From: Acidocella facilis ATCC 35904
GTDB taxonomy: Bacteria; Pseudomonadota; Alphaproteobacteria; Acetobacterales; Acetobacteraceae
Length of the DNA stretch: 64,000 bases
Direction of reading: 5' to 3'
Assembly: GCF_000687875.1 (NCBI RefSeq)
Contig: NZ_JHYG01000001.1
Span: forward strand, 186,001 to 250,000
Positions 53,108 through 63,213 of this stretch are shown here, in pieces. The notes under the pieces were generated by a model that was not told the DNA's origin, made no database searches, and was given only the letters and a program-made list of their open reading frames with translations. Positions within the stretch are counted from its first letter, which is position 1. Every line of letters begins with the position of its first letter. The translations under genes and the position numbers were made by a program.

Positions 53108-53109
53108 CT

Positions 53110-53517
53110 TCAGTGCCCGATTTCGACCAGCACCCGCCGCGCCGCCTGCACCGGCGCCCCTGGCGCCTCGCTCGTGGGCCGGATTTCGCCGCGCGCATGG
53201 ATCCGCAGCCTGGCGCGATCCACGCCATCCGCCACCAGCTGGTCCGCCACCACCTGGGCCCGGGTTTTGGACAGATACAGATTGGCCCGCGGGTCGCCGA
53301 CACTATCCGCCGCCCCTATAACGGTGACCGGCGCATCGGGCTGCTCATTGGCGGCCTTGGCGATGGTGGCGATGGTGGTCAGCGCCGGCTGGTCGAGCGC
53401 GGCGGAGAATGGCTGGAAAAACACAGGGGTTGCCGGCGGCGGCGGGCCGACCGGCCCCTCGAGTTCGGCGCACCCGGCCAAACCGGCCAGAACGCTGAGA
53501 ATCAGAAGTTTTTTCAT
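53110..53517 (-). CDS. OmpA-like domain lipoprotein
   Basis: The 135-residue precursor has a lipobox (LAGLAGC) and then an OmpA C-terminal-like domain: [36 protein letters not shown] followed by ARGEIRP. This fold binds peptidoglycan, so the protein may link the outer membrane to the wall, Pal-like. It is shorter than Pal (about 170) and the peptidoglycan-binding residues are only partly conserved. It is followed by a terminator. Confidence 0.82.
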   Translation of the reverse strand: MKKLLILSVLAGLAGCAELEGPVGPPPPATPVFFQPFSAALDQPALTTIATIAKAANEQPDAPVTVIGAADSVGDPRANLYLSKTRAQVVADQLVADGVDRARLRIHARGEIRPTSEAPGAPVQAARRVLVEIGH

Positions 53518-53620
53518 CGAGCCCCCGTATTGCTTTGCAATACATCATTTCAGGAGCCGGGCCAAAAAATCAACTGGCGCATTCCCTGGCGGGCTGGATT
53601 ATGGTCTAAGGCGGCTCGCC

Positions 53621-54544
53621 ATGGCGTCATTGAAACATCTGCTCGGGATCGAGGGGCTCAACCCGGCCTCCGTCACCAATCTGCTGGATCTGGCCGAAAG
53701 CTACGCGCTTTTGAACCGCTCCGGCAAAACCCAACGCGACAGTTTGCGCGGCCGCACCCTCATCAATCTGTTCTTCGAGGATAGCACCCGCACCCGCACC
53801 AGCTTCGAGCTGGCCGGGCGCCGGCTGGGGGCTGACGTGGTGAACATGTCCGTCGCCACCTCCTCCGTCACCAAAGGAGAGACGCTGCTGGACACCGCCG
53901 CCACGCTGAACGCGATGAATTGCGATCTGCTGGTGGTGCGCCACAAATCCTCCGGCGCCCCTGCCCTGCTGGCGCAGAAGGTCGGGGCCTCGGTGATCAA
54001 TGCCGGGGATGGCACGCATGAGCACCCGACCCAGGCGCTGCTGGATGCGCTGACCATCCGCCGCAACAAGGGCCGGATCTCCGGCCTCACCGTCGCCATC
54101 TGCGGCGATGTGCTGAATTCCCGCGTCGCCCGCTCCAATATCCTGCTGCTGACGATGATGGGCAATTTCGTCCGCCTGGTCGGCCCGCCGACCTTGGTGC
54201 CGGGCTCGATCGGCGTGAATGGCGTGGAGATTTTCCACGACATGGAAGAAGGGCTGAAAGGTGCGGACATCGTGATGATGCTGCGCCTGCAGAAAGAGCG
54301 CATGACCGCCGGGCTGATCCCCTCAAGCCGCGAATATTTCGCCTTCTACGGGCTGGACCGCAAGAAGCTGGCCTATGCCAAGCCGGATGCGCTGGTGATG
54401 CATCCGGGCCCGATGAACCGGGGGGTGGAGATCGATAGCGAGGTGGCGGACGATGCCGCCCGCTCGCTGATCAAGGAACAGGTGGAAATGGGTGTGGCCG
54501 TCCGCATGGCGGTTCTGGAAACCTGCGCGCGGAGCAACCATTGA
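53621..54544 (+). CDS. pyrB: Aspartate carbamoyltransferase catalytic subunit
   Basis: PyrB (307 residues) makes N-carbamoyl-aspartate in pyrimidine synthesis. [20 protein letters not shown] is the carbamoyl-phosphate site; [19 protein letters not shown] and [13 protein letters not shown] are the aspartate sites. The ATG at 53621 gives the expected length; no upstream in-frame sequence is homologous. It overlaps the following dihydroorotase-like gene. Confidence 0.97.
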   Translation: MASLKHLLGIEGLNPASVTNLLDLAESYALLNRSGKTQRDSLRGRTLINLFFEDSTRTRTSFELAGRRLGADVVNMSVATSSVTKGETLLDTAATLNAMNCDLLVVRHKSSGAPALLAQKVGASVINAGDGTHEHPTQALLDALTIRRNKGRISGLTVAICGDVLNSRVARSNILLLTMMGNFVRLVGPPTLVPGSIGVNGVEIFHDMEEGLKGADIVMMLRLQKERMTAGLIPSSREYFAFYGLDRKKLAYAKPDALVMHPGPMNRGVEIDSEVADDAARSLIKEQVEMGVAVRMAVLETCARSNH

Positions 54545-55812
54545 GCACTTTATTTCGTAAAATCCGATATTTGGATGCGTCAGCGCAGAGCCTGCATGAA
54601 GGCGAGCTGCTGGTGCAGGACGGCAAGATCGCCGATTTCGGGCCCTCTCTGGGCAATCCGGACGGCGCTGAGATCATCGAGGCAGAGGGCGCCATCCTCT
54701 GCCCCGGCCTGGTCGATCTGCGCGCCGCCATCGGCGAGCCGGGCTTTGAATATCGCGAGACCATCGCCAGCGCCGCGCAGGCCGCCGCCGCCGGTGGCAT
54801 CACCTCCATCGCCGTGCTGCCAGAGACCGATCCGGTAATCGACGATCCCGCCCTGGTGCGCTTCCTGCGTTCGCGCGGAGAGGAAACCGGCAGCCTCACT
54901 CTGCTGCCCTATGGCGCCGCCACGCGCGGGCTGGAGGGCAAGGAGCTGGCCGAATACGGGCTGATGAAGGCCGCCGGCGCGGTGGCCTTTACCGACGGTT
55001 CCAAAGCCATCGCCTCCTCGCGCACCATGCGGCTGGCGCTGTTCTATGCCTCGGGCTTTGACATGCGCATCGTCCAGCATCCTGAGGATGTGGAGCTGGC
55101 TCGTGGGGCGGCCGCCACCGCCGGCCCCCGCGCCACCTGGATGGGCCTGCCCAGCGTCTATGCCGCCGCCGAGGCGATCTGCGTGGCCCGTGACATCCGG
55201 CTGGCTGAACTCACCAATGGCGCGCTGCATTTCGCGCATGTGACCACGGCCGAGGCGCTGGAGCATATCCGCCGCGCCAAGGAGAAAGGGCTGAACATCA
55301 CCTGCGACACCGCCCCGCCTTATTTCGACCTGAACGAAACCGCCATCGGTGATTACCGCACCTATGCCAAGCTGTCCCCGCCGCTGCGGGTGGAAGCCGA
55401 CCGTCTGGCCGTGGTGGAAGCGCTGAAGGACGGCACCATCGACGCCATCGCCTCCGACCACCAGCCGCGCGATGCCGATGACAAGCGCCAGCCTTTCGCC
55501 GAGGCCGCCCCCGGCGGCTGCGGCCTCGCCACGCTGCTCAGCGTGACGCTGGCACGGGTGCAGAATGGCGATCTCTCTCTGCCCCAGGCGCTGGCTCTGC
55601 TCACCGCCAAGCCCGCCGCCTGGCTGGGCATCGAGGCCGGGCGCATCGCCAAGGGCCTGCCCGCCGATCTCTGTCTTTTCGATCCCGAAAAATCCTGGCA
55701 GGTTCAGGCCGGGAAACTTCCGGGCAAGGCGCAGAACACGCCGTTCGATGGCCGGGCCCTGGAAGGCGTGGTGCTGGGCACCTGGAAAGCCGGGCGGAGG
55801 GTGTACGGGTGA
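54541..55812 (+). CDS. pyrX: Dihydroorotase-like protein, catalytically inactive (PyrX/PyrC')
   Basis: The 423-residue protein has the dihydroorotase fold: [68 protein letters not shown] and [18 protein letters not shown]. The metal-binding HxH after the Asp-Leu is replaced by Arg61-Ala-Ala, and later His ligands are lost. Such pseudo-dihydroorotases (PyrX) form a complex with PyrB and are needed for its stability. TTG is the start, overlapping the pyrB stop. Confidence 0.9.
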   Translation: MSTLFRKIRYLDASAQSLHEGELLVQDGKIADFGPSLGNPDGAEIIEAEGAILCPGLVDLRAAIGEPGFEYRETIASAAQAAAAGGITSIAVLPETDPVIDDPALVRFLRSRGEETGSLTLLPYGAATRGLEGKELAEYGLMKAAGAVAFTDGSKAIASSRTMRLALFYASGFDMRIVQHPEDVELARGAAATAGPRATWMGLPSVYAAAEAICVARDIRLAELTNGALHFAHVTTAEALEHIRRAKEKGLNITCDTAPPYFDLNETAIGDYRTYAKLSPPLRVEADRLAVVEALKDGTIDAIASDHQPRDADDKRQPFAEAAPGGCGLATLLSVTLARVQNGDLSLPQALALLTAKPAAWLGIEAGRIAKGLPADLCLFDPEKSWQVQAGKLPGKAQNTPFDGRALEGVVLGTWKAGRRVYG

Positions 55813-56402
55813 TTCTGTCTTATCTTGGCGTTGCGATTTTCGGCTATCTGATGGGCAGCGTGCCTTACGGGCTGCTGCTCACCCGGCTGGCCGGGCTCGG
55901 CGATATCCGGTCCATCGGCTCGGGCAATATCGGCGCCACCAACGTGCTGCGCACCGGCAACAAGAAGCTGGCGGCGGCGACCCTGTTGCTCGACGCGCTG
56001 AAAGGCTTCGTCGCGGTGATGGTGGTGAAGCTCGCCTGGCATCATGGCGTGCTGGTCACCGGCATCGCGGCGGTGCTGGGGCATCTGTTTCCGGTCTGGC
56101 TGCGCTTCAAGGGCGGCAAGGGGGTCGCCACCGGCTTGGGCGCGTTCTATGGCATGATCTGGCCGCTGGGCGTCATCTGCTGCGCCATCTGGCTGCTGGT
56201 GGCGTTCACGCTGCGCTATTCCTCTCTCTCCGCCCTCATCGCCTACGCCGTGGCGCCGGTTGCGGCCTTGCTGCTGGACGGGCCCTTGGCGGCCGAGGCG
56301 GTGCTGATCATCTCGGCCCTGGTGTTCTGGAAGCATAAGCCCAACATCCAGCGCCTGTTGCGTGGCGAGGAGCCGCGGATCGGCGGAAAGGCAGCCGCAT
56401 GA
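55809..56402 (+). CDS. plsY: Glycerol-3-phosphate acyltransferase (acyl-phosphate dependent)
   Basis: PlsY (197 residues) is an inner-membrane enzyme that acylates glycerol-3-phosphate from acyl-phosphate. It has five helices and the motifs GSGNIGATNVLRTGNK and LRFKGGKGVATGLG. The GTG start overlaps the pyrX stop as GTGA, and the stop overlaps the next ATG, so it is part of the pyrB-topA run. Confidence 0.95.
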   Translation: MILSYLGVAIFGYLMGSVPYGLLLTRLAGLGDIRSIGSGNIGATNVLRTGNKKLAAATLLLDALKGFVAVMVVKLAWHHGVLVTGIAAVLGHLFPVWLRFKGGKGVATGLGAFYGMIWPLGVICCAIWLLVAFTLRYSSLSALIAYAVAPVAALLLDGPLAAEAVLIISALVFWKHKPNIQRLLRGEEPRIGGKAAA

Positions 56403-56773
56403 AACGCGCTTTTCCCTTCGCGCTCTGGCTGCTGGCGGCGGCGCCCGCCTTGGCGATCAGCCATTTCCAGGCCGACCGCATTCATATCTTCAATGCCGGC
56501 AGCTGTGCCGCCCCCACCGGCCCGCTCTGGATCACGATTGGCACCGGCATGGCCGCCCCCGGCTTTGTCAATGTGACCGCGCCGGGGTTCGACCAGATCG
56601 GCGCGCTGGTCTCCGGCAATGGCCCTGGCCAGTCCGAGGCGGTGCTGGCCGCGCAATCGCCCGGCTGCGGCGTCATCGCCGGCTTTTACCATGAGGGTAC
56701 GCCGGTCGGCGCCTGGATCGTCCCGCCCGCCAAGCTGCCGGAGCTGGTCGCCATCCTGAAGGCGAATGGCTGA
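56399..56773 (+). CDS. Small exported protein of unknown function
   Basis: A 124-residue protein with a signal peptide (KRAFPFALWLLAAAPALA). The mature part reads SHFQADRIHIFNAGSCAAPT and GPLWITIGTG; it contains two cysteines (in GSCAAPT and PGCGV), which could form a disulfide. I do not recognise a family. It overlaps both plsY (ATGA) and dprA. Confidence 0.7.
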   Translation: MKRAFPFALWLLAAAPALAISHFQADRIHIFNAGSCAAPTGPLWITIGTGMAAPGFVNVTAPGFDQIGALVSGNGPGQSEAVLAAQSPGCGVIAGFYHEGTPVGAWIVPPAKLPELVAILKANG

Positions 56774-57863
56774 GTCTGCTCTCGGGTTTTTGCGTCTGGC
56801 CCGCACCGAGAGCGTCGGGCCGATCACTTATCGCCGGCTTTTGCAGCGCTTCGATGATCCGGCGGCGGCGCTGGACGCCCTACCCGGCCTGGCCCTTGCC
56901 GGCGGCCGCGTCACCCCGCCGCGCATCCCGCCCACCGCCGAAATCGAGCGCGAAATCGCAGCGCTACGAAAAATTGGCGGCCGGTTTCTCTTTCTCGGCC
57001 AGCCCGGCTACCCGCCGGCCTTGGCGGAATTGCCGGACGCCCCCGCCGCCCTCGCCGTGCTGGGCGATGTGGCCCTGCTCAGCGACGCCGGCATCGGCAT
57101 TGTCGGCGCCCGCAACGCCTCGCTGAACGGGATGCGGCTGGCGGAGCTGCTGGCGGCGGAGCTGGCGGTGCATCTGCCCATCATCTCTGGGCTGGCGCGC
57201 GGCATTGACAGCGCCGCGCATCAGGGCGCGCTGCGGGCGGGCAGAACCATCGCCGTCATCGCCGGCGGGCTGGATGTGCCCTACCCGCCCGAGAATGCCG
57301 ATCTGCAACGCCGCATCGCCCAGGGCGGCGTGGTGGTGGCCGAGGCGCCGCTCGGCACCGCCCCGCTCGGCCGGCATTTTCCCAAGCGCAACCGCATCAT
57401 CGCCGGGCTCTGCCAGGGGCTGGTGGTGATCGAGGCGGCGGCGCGCTCGGGCACGCTGCTCACCGCGCGCCTTGCCGCCGAGGCCGGGCGGGAGATTTTC
57501 GCCGTGCCCGGCTCGCCTTTGGACCCGCGCTCCGCCGGCGGCAATGACCTGCTACGCCAGGGCGCGCATCTCACCGAAACCGCGCAGGATGTGCTCGCCA
57601 ATCTGCGCGCCACGCCGTCCCCGGCCGGGTTCGCCGCCCCAAAGCCGCCGCCGATCATCGCCACACCGGACCCGCAGGAGCTGGCCCGCGCCCGCGCCGC
57701 CATCCCGCCATTGCTGAGCCGCGAGGGGGCCAGAGTTGACGAGATAGCCCGGCGCTGCCAACTGTCGATCCCAGCAATAAGGGCGGTGATCCTGGAATTG
57801 GAGCTGGCCGGGCGGGCGGAAAGCCTGCCGGGCGACAGGATCATCAGCCTGGAAGACCCTTAA
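56766..57863 (+). CDS. dprA: DNA processing protein DprA
   Basis: DprA (365 residues) loads RecA on incoming single-stranded DNA in transformation. The Rossmann-like core shows GIGIVGARNASLNG, ISGLARGIDSAAHQGAL, GGLDVPYPPENADL and HFPKRNRIIAGL, and a winged-helix domain closes the C-terminus (about 305-360). It overlaps the preceding exported protein gene by eight bases and is 45 bp before topA. Confidence 0.95.
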   Translation: MAESALGFLRLARTESVGPITYRRLLQRFDDPAAALDALPGLALAGGRVTPPRIPPTAEIEREIAALRKIGGRFLFLGQPGYPPALAELPDAPAALAVLGDVALLSDAGIGIVGARNASLNGMRLAELLAAELAVHLPIISGLARGIDSAAHQGALRAGRTIAVIAGGLDVPYPPENADLQRRIAQGGVVVAEAPLGTAPLGRHFPKRNRIIAGLCQGLVVIEAAARSGTLLTARLAAEAGREIFAVPGSPLDPRSAGGNDLLRQGAHLTETAQDVLANLRATPSPAGFAAPKPPPIIATPDPQELARARAAIPPLLSREGARVDEIARRCQLSIPAIRAVILELELAGRAESLPGDRIISLEDP

Positions 57864-57908
57864 AGACGCTGCCCTCGCAGCGGCAAGACGAATGAATGGA
57901 ACGGCCAG

Positions 57909-60611
57909 TTGACTGATATCGTCGTCGTCGAATCTCCCTCCAAAGCCAAGACGATCAATAAATATCTGGGCGATTCCTATAAGGTTCTGGCGAGTTTCGG
58001 GCATGTGCGCGACCTGCCGCCGAAGGATGGCTCCGTCCGCCCGGACGAGGATTTCGCCATGGACTGGCAGGCCGATGACCGCGGCGCCAAGCAGCTCTCC
58101 GAAATCGCCAAGGCGCTGAAGGGCGCCGGCACGCTCTATCTGGCGACCGACCCGGACCGCGAGGGCGAGGCAATTTCCTGGCATGTGCAGACGGCCCTGG
58201 CCGAGCGCAACGCGCTGAAGGGCGTGAAGGTTCGCCGGGTGACCTTCAACGAGATCACCAAAAGCGCCGTCAAACACGCGATGGCGCATCCGCGTGATCT
58301 CGATACCCCGCTGATCGAGGCCTATCTGGCCCGCCGGGCGCTGGATTATCTGGTCGGCTTCACCCTCTCGCCGGTGCTCTGGCGCAAGCTGCCGGGCAGC
58401 CGCTCGGCTGGGCGGGTGCAATCCGTGGCGCTGCGGCTGATCTGCGAGCGCGAAGCCGAGATCGAAGTGTTCAAGGCGCGGGAATACTGGACGGTGGAAG
58501 CTTCGATGCTGACCCCGACCGGCGCCCCCTACCCTGCCCGGCTGACCCATTACCAGGGCAAGAAGCTGGAACAGTTCGACCTCAATAACGAGGTCTCCGC
58601 CCGCGCCGCCGAGGCGGCGGTGAAGGCCGGGACGTTCAACGTCGCGAATGTCGAGAAAAAGCGCACCCGCCGCTCGCCGCCGCCACCCTTCATCACCTCC
58701 ACCCTGCAGCAGGAGGCCAGCCGCAAGCTCGGCTTCTCCTCCCAGCAGACCATGCGCCTGGCCCAGCAGCTTTATGAGGGTGTCGAGATCGGCGGCGATA
58801 CGGTGGGTCTGATCACCTATATGCGAACCGACGGCGTGCAGCTGGCGCAGGAGGCGGTGTCCTCCATGCGCAAGCAGATCCAGGCCGAATTCGGCGAGGC
58901 CTATGTGCCGGTGGCCCCGCGCATCTATCAGAGCAAGGCCAAGAATGCCCAGGAAGCGCATGAGGCGATCCGCCCGACCGATATCGCGCTGAAGCCCGAA
59001 AAAGTCGCGCGCATGCTGAATGCCGAGCAGGCGAAGCTCTATGACCTGATCTATAAGCGCGCTCTGGCCTGCCAGATGTCCCCGGCCGAGCTGGACCAGA
59101 CGGCGGTGGACCTGACCGACGGCAAGGGCCAGACCCTGCGCGCCACCGGCTCCGTGCTGGCCTTCGATGGCTTCCTGAAGCTCTACCGCGAGGACCAGGA
59201 CGACCCGTCCGATCAGCAGGATGAGGATAGCCGCATCCTGCCGCCGATCGCCAAGGGCGACCCGGCCAAGACCCGGGACGTCACCGCCAGCCAGCATTTC
59301 ACCCAGCCGCCGCCGCGCTTCTCGGAGGCCAGCCTGGTGAAGAAGATGGAAGAGCTGGGCATCGGCCGGCCCTCCACCTACGCCTCCATCCTCTCGGTGC
59401 TGCGCGACCGCAATTATGTGAAGCTGGAAGCGCGGCGCTTCATCCCTGAGGATCGCGGCCGGCTGGTTACCGCCTTCCTCACCAGCTTCTTCGCGCGCTA
59501 TGTCGATACCGGCTTCACCGCCAATCTCGAAGAGCAGCTCGACCAGATCGCCGAGGGCAATGAGGATTGGCGGGCGGTGCTGCGCGCCTTCTGGGATGAT
59601 TTCTCGGCCGCCGTGGCGCAGACCAAGGATCTGAAAATCTCGGACGTGATCGACGCGCTGGACGCCGATCTCGGCCCGCATTTCTTCCCCACCCGCGAGG
59701 ATGGGACGGATCCGCGCCTCTGCCCCGCCTGCGGCGAGGGCCGGCTTGGGCTGAAGCTCGGGCGGTTTGGCAGCTTCATCGGCTGCTCGAACTACCCGAC
59801 CTGCCAATATACCCGCAAACTCGCTGTCGAGGGCGGGGATGACGAGAGTGATGCGCTGAAGGATGGCATGCGCCTGCTCGGCCAGCATCCGGATACGGGC
59901 GAGGATATCACTTTGCGCCGTGGTCCTTACGGGCTCTATGTGCAGCAGGGCGAGCCGGACCCTGAGGATAAGAAGGCCAAGCCCAAGCGCGCCTCGCTGG
60001 CGCGCGGCATGGAAGGGGCGACGCTGACGCTGGAAGAGGCGCTGGGGCTGCTCTCCCTGCCGCGGCTGATCGGGCTGCACCCGGAGACAGGTCAGAAGAT
60101 CGAGGCGAATATCGGCCGCTTCGGGCCTTATGTGAAAATGGGCGCGCTGTTCGCCTCCATGGACCGCGATGACAGCGTTCTGCATATGGGGCTGAACCGG
60201 GCGATGGAGCTGATCGCCAAAAAGCAGGACAGCATCAAGAGCATCGGCGCGCATCCGAAGGATGGGGCGGAGGTGCTGGTGCGCAAGGGCCGCTTCGGGC
60301 CATATGCGCAATGGGGCAATGTCGTCGCCAACCTGCCGCGTGGGGTGGAGATGACGGCGGTGACGCTGGATGAGGCGGTGGCGCTGCTGGCCGAGAAGGG
60401 CAAAACGCTGGCGCCGCGCGGCAAGAAGGGGGCGAAGGCGCCAGCGAAGAAGGCGCCGGCTGCGAAGAAGGCCGCACCCGCCAAGGATACGGCGAAAGCG
60501 CCCGCTGCCAAGGCGCCTGCGAAAAAGCCCGCTGCGAAGAAACCGGCCGCGAAGGCCGCGCCTGCCAAAAAGCCGGCAGCCAAGACGCCGGCCGCGAAAA
60601 CGGCCGGCTGA
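57909..60611 (+). CDS. topA: DNA topoisomerase I
   Basis: TopA (900 residues) relaxes negative supercoils. The Toprim DPDREGEAISWH and active Tyr304 in LITYMRTDGVQ are present. One zinc-finger (CPACGEGRLGLKLGRFGSF...CSNYPTC) and further GxFGxYxQ repeats follow. The last ~75 residues are a histone-H1-like tail of AAKKPAAK units, probably for DNA contact. TTG is the start. Confidence 0.97.
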   Translation: MTDIVVVESPSKAKTINKYLGDSYKVLASFGHVRDLPPKDGSVRPDEDFAMDWQADDRGAKQLSEIAKALKGAGTLYLATDPDREGEAISWHVQTALAERNALKGVKVRRVTFNEITKSAVKHAMAHPRDLDTPLIEAYLARRALDYLVGFTLSPVLWRKLPGSRSAGRVQSVALRLICEREAEIEVFKAREYWTVEASMLTPTGAPYPARLTHYQGKKLEQFDLNNEVSARAAEAAVKAGTFNVANVEKKRTRRSPPPPFITSTLQQEASRKLGFSSQQTMRLAQQLYEGVEIGGDTVGLITYMRTDGVQLAQEAVSSMRKQIQAEFGEAYVPVAPRIYQSKAKNAQEAHEAIRPTDIALKPEKVARMLNAEQAKLYDLIYKRALACQMSPAELDQTAVDLTDGKGQTLRATGSVLAFDGFLKLYREDQDDPSDQQDEDSRILPPIAKGDPAKTRDVTASQHFTQPPPRFSEASLVKKMEELGIGRPSTYASILSVLRDRNYVKLEARRFIPEDRGRLVTAFLTSFFARYVDTGFTANLEEQLDQIAEGNEDWRAVLRAFWDDFSAAVAQTKDLKISDVIDALDADLGPHFFPTREDGTDPRLCPACGEGRLGLKLGRFGSFIGCSNYPTCQYTRKLAVEGGDDESDALKDGMRLLGQHPDTGEDITLRRGPYGLYVQQGEPDPEDKKAKPKRASLARGMEGATLTLEEALGLLSLPRLIGLHPETGQKIEANIGRFGPYVKMGALFASMDRDDSVLHMGLNRAMELIAKKQDSIKSIGAHPKDGAEVLVRKGRFGPYAQWGNVVANLPRGVEMTAVTLDEAVALLAEKGKTLAPRGKKGAKAPAKKAPAAKKAAPAKDTAKAPAAKAPAKKPAAKKPAAKAAPAKKPAAKTPAAKTAG

Positions 60612-60617
60612 ACCGGG

Positions 60618-61205
60618 TCAGGCGCTCGGCTTGGAGCGCGCCCGGCTGACCGGGCGCGGCGCGGGACGGGCTTTTGCCACCGGGGCGGGCGCTTCCTCAT
60701 CCTGAGGCACGGGCGTTGCCGCGCTTGCCGCAACGGGCTTGTTGATTTGGGTTTTCGGCGCGGTTGTCGCCAACTCGGCAGTCCGGGCCTTGGACGTGGA
60801 GGTCTCATGCACCTCCCGCGCCGGCTCCGGCGAGGTCGGCTCGGCGGCTTTGCGCGGGGCCGGGATGGTGCGCAGCAAGGTGCTGGCCTCGGTGAAGCTC
60901 TCGCGCAGCTCGTCGGAGATTTCCTTCGCCAGCGCCTGAGCCTGTTCGATATCGCGCTGCACCAGGTCCGAGACATGGGTGGGGTCGAGCTGGTTCCACT
61001 GCATCAGCGTCATCCGGCTGGCCAGATATTCCTGGCTGAAGCGCATCTGCGCGCGCATCGCCGCCCCCAGCCCCTGGAACAGACGCTCCTGTGCCTGCAA
61101 CAGATTGGCGGTGCGGGCCTGGAATTGCCGCATCGCGGCCTCAGGATCGAAATTGGCGCCCATGAAGGCGGGGCCGGATGGGGTGTGCGGGTCGAGCTTC
61201 GCCAT
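60618..61205 (-). CDS. Phasin family protein
   Basis: The 195-residue protein is helical in the first two thirds (FDPEAAMRQFQARTANLLQAQERLFQG, QEYLASRMTLMQWNQ) with the pattern of polyhydroxyalkanoate granule-associated phasins. The C-terminal ~70 residues are low-complexity Ala/Pro/Lys-rich. It would coat PHA granules or act as a PHA regulator. It is convergent with topA, with only 6 bp between stops. Confidence 0.8.
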   Translation of the reverse strand: MAKLDPHTPSGPAFMGANFDPEAAMRQFQARTANLLQAQERLFQGLGAAMRAQMRFSQEYLASRMTLMQWNQLDPTHVSDLVQRDIEQAQALAKEISDELRESFTEASTLLRTIPAPRKAAEPTSPEPAREVHETSTSKARTAELATTAPKTQINKPVAASAATPVPQDEEAPAPVAKARPAPRPVSRARSKPSA

Positions 61206-61307
61206 GTCGCGTCCTCCTCAGCAATAAGGTCAATATAGCCATTGCCGGCGCCGATGTGGCGGAATTTCGCGTAATTTTATAAGGTTTTTGCAGACTCGGA
61301 GGTAAGG

Positions 61308-61700
61308 ATGAACGGATTTCACGGGCTCTTGGCCAGTGCTGGCGTGCTGGGCGGGCTGTTCGCGCTGCTCACCGCGAATGTGTTTTCCCAGCGCTTCAAG
61401 GCGGGGGTGAAGCTGGGGACTGGCGGGCCGGAGCATCAGGCGTTGCTGGTGGCCGTGCGCACCCATGCGAATTTCGCCGAATATGTGCCGCTGTGCTTGC
61501 TGCTGCTGGCCGGAGATCTCTATGGCGGGGCGCCGGCCGGGCTGGTGGTGAAGGCCGGCTGGGTGCTGGTGGCGGCACGGGTGGCGCATGTGTTCGGCAT
61601 GCAATTGCCCGCCCCGAATAAAAGCCGCGCGGCCGGCGCGCTGTTGACGCTGGCGGTGCTGGTTGGCGCCAGTCTGGAGGCGGTTTATCTGGCGATCTAG
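61308..61700 (+). CDS. MAPEG family membrane protein
   Basis: The 130-residue protein has four helices and the MAPEG core VRTHANFAEYVPLCLLLLAGDL, preceded by KLGTGGPEHQAL. MAPEG members include glutathione-S-transferase-like enzymes in membranes; the bacterial role is uncertain. GGAGGTAAGG just before the ATG is a strong ribosome site. Confidence 0.88.
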   Translation: MNGFHGLLASAGVLGGLFALLTANVFSQRFKAGVKLGTGGPEHQALLVAVRTHANFAEYVPLCLLLLAGDLYGGAPAGLVVKAGWVLVAARVAHVFGMQLPAPNKSRAAGALLTLAVLVGASLEAVYLAI

Positions 61701-61735
61701 ATCAGCTGCTTGAAATCTCCCGCAAAGAAAAAGCC

Positions 61736-61846
61736 AGAGTGTTCCGCGTGCCCATGGGCACGCGGAACGCTCTAGCTTTGGTCGTCGCGAGCAATCTCAT
61801 CTGTTGATCGTGGCGCTGGCGCGTCAGCCTACACAGATATTGCCCT
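61736..61846. repeat. Family 2 palindromic repeat, copy D
   Basis: A perfect palindrome GTTCCGCGTGCCCA/TGGGCACGCGGAAC (61741-61768) precedes the core GCGAGCAATCTCAT and a TGGCGCTGGCGCGTCA-type dyad, ending ACAGATATTGCCCT. It lies in a convergent gap. Confidence 0.72.
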
Positions 61847-61869
61847 GAAGGCGGTATCGTCGCGTCAGG

Positions 61870-63162
61870 TCAGAAGGTCAGCTTGGTCTCCAGCCCAAAC
61901 ACCCAGGCATTGGCGTAATGCTTGTAGGAGAAGGTGCCGGGGTCCATCACATATTGCACGTTGGGATGGATGATCCACCACGGCGCGGCCTGGAACCCGT
62001 AACCGGCTTCGATCACGCCCTCACCCGTGGACAGATCCGTCAGCGTCCCATGCGAGGCGGCTTCCTTCGCGTCGATCGCGCGGTGATTGATGATGGCCCG
62101 CACATAGCCGACATTGATGTAATCGTTCGGCCGCGCCGCGAAGGGGCCGCGCGCTTCCAGCCCGCCAAGAACCGAGCCCTGGAACAAAGCGGTGCTGGGG
62201 TCGGAATAGGAGACCATGGCGATGGCGATCAGCCCGCGCTTGGGCCCGCCAAAGCTCATCAGCATCTGGTCGCCGATCGCGTAAAACCCATAGCGCCCGT
62301 TCTGGAGGTCCGAGGCGTTGGTGACGGAGGCGGCGTTGCTGGTATCGTAATAGGCGCCAACCTTATATTCGCCGGGCAGGCCGCCGAAATGCGTCTTGTA
62401 GGCCGCCTCGACGGGGATCAGCGCCCCGGTGGAGCCGGAGGTGGACATTTTCAACCCATTGCCCGGATTGCCGTAGGTTGGATTGACGTCATAGACACCG
62501 GCTTCGAGATAGGCGTCCGGGGTGAAGTTCAGCTTGACGCGACCGCCCCATTTTCCGGTCGGGTTATCGGACCAGCCAGAGGCGTTCGGCAGATTCTGCG
62601 GATGGGCGCAGAAGCCGACATTCTGGAAGTCGCAGCCATAGGCGATGCCGGCGAAATCATTGCCCATCGGGTAGAAGCCGCCTTTGAGCTCGACCTGGTC
62701 GTGGAAAAGCTTCTGGGTCAGGCTGACCTCGACGATGCGCGTCGTCTCGCCGGCGCCGTAAACTTCCTGCACCGCGAGCTTGTTGCCGGTATAATCGGCC
62801 GAGGTATTGCGCCCGACGCGGCTGTTGAAACCGACCGTCAGCGTGGTGCCGTTCAGCCCGGCGAGCTTGCCGAGATCCGCCTTGAAACCGTAATAAAATT
62901 GCGAGGCGAGATCGCTGCCCTGGCGCTTGCCGCCGGAAGCACTGCTCGCCAGCTCGCCGACATAACCTGCGGTGAAATCGATCCCGTCCGCGGCAAGCCG
63001 GGTGCGCCCGCCATTCCAGTTCCCGGTCATGGTTTTCTGGTTCATCCAGTCCTGCCATGTATAGGCCTGGGCGGCGCCGGCTGAAATCGCGGCAAGGCCG
63101 AGCCCCCCCAGCAACACAGCTCGTAATTTGGTAAATTTGTATGACAAATCTCGGGCAATCAT
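61870..63162 (-). CDS. Carbohydrate-selective porin, OprB family
   Basis: The 430-residue outer-membrane protein has a signal peptide (IARDLSYKFTKLRAVLLGG... ending AAQA) and an OprB-type barrel. YTWQDWMNQKTMTGNWNGGR is the family start and the last residues are LETKLTF. It should allow sugars to enter the periplasm. The ATG at 63162 has GGGAG 7 bases upstream; an ATG two codons earlier is possible. It is divergent from a periplasmic binding protein gene. Confidence 0.9.
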   Translation of the reverse strand: MIARDLSYKFTKLRAVLLGGLGLAAISAGAAQAYTWQDWMNQKTMTGNWNGGRTRLAADGIDFTAGYVGELASSASGGKRQGSDLASQFYYGFKADLGKLAGLNGTTLTVGFNSRVGRNTSADYTGNKLAVQEVYGAGETTRIVEVSLTQKLFHDQVELKGGFYPMGNDFAGIAYGCDFQNVGFCAHPQNLPNASGWSDNPTGKWGGRVKLNFTPDAYLEAGVYDVNPTYGNPGNGLKMSTSGSTGALIPVEAAYKTHFGGLPGEYKVGAYYDTSNAASVTNASDLQNGRYGFYAIGDQMLMSFGGPKRGLIAIAMVSYSDPSTALFQGSVLGGLEARGPFAARPNDYINVGYVRAIINHRAIDAKEAASHGTLTDLSTGEGVIEAGYGFQAAPWWIIHPNVQYVMDPGTFSYKHYANAWVFGLETKLTF

Positions 63163-63213
63163 GAACATGCTCCCAGCATTGTTTTTGCTTTCACGCGGAA
63201 TTCGCGCTCTGAT

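Noticed and set aside
57552-60311. 919-residue minus-strand frame
   Set aside because: It mirrors dprA and topA. TopA has Toprim, active Tyr and zinc-finger motifs on the plus strand.
60420-60608. Repetitive sequence resembling tandem repeats or a CRISPR-like array
   Set aside because: It encodes the AAKKPAAK tail of TopA; repeats are codon-level, irregular and have no spacers.
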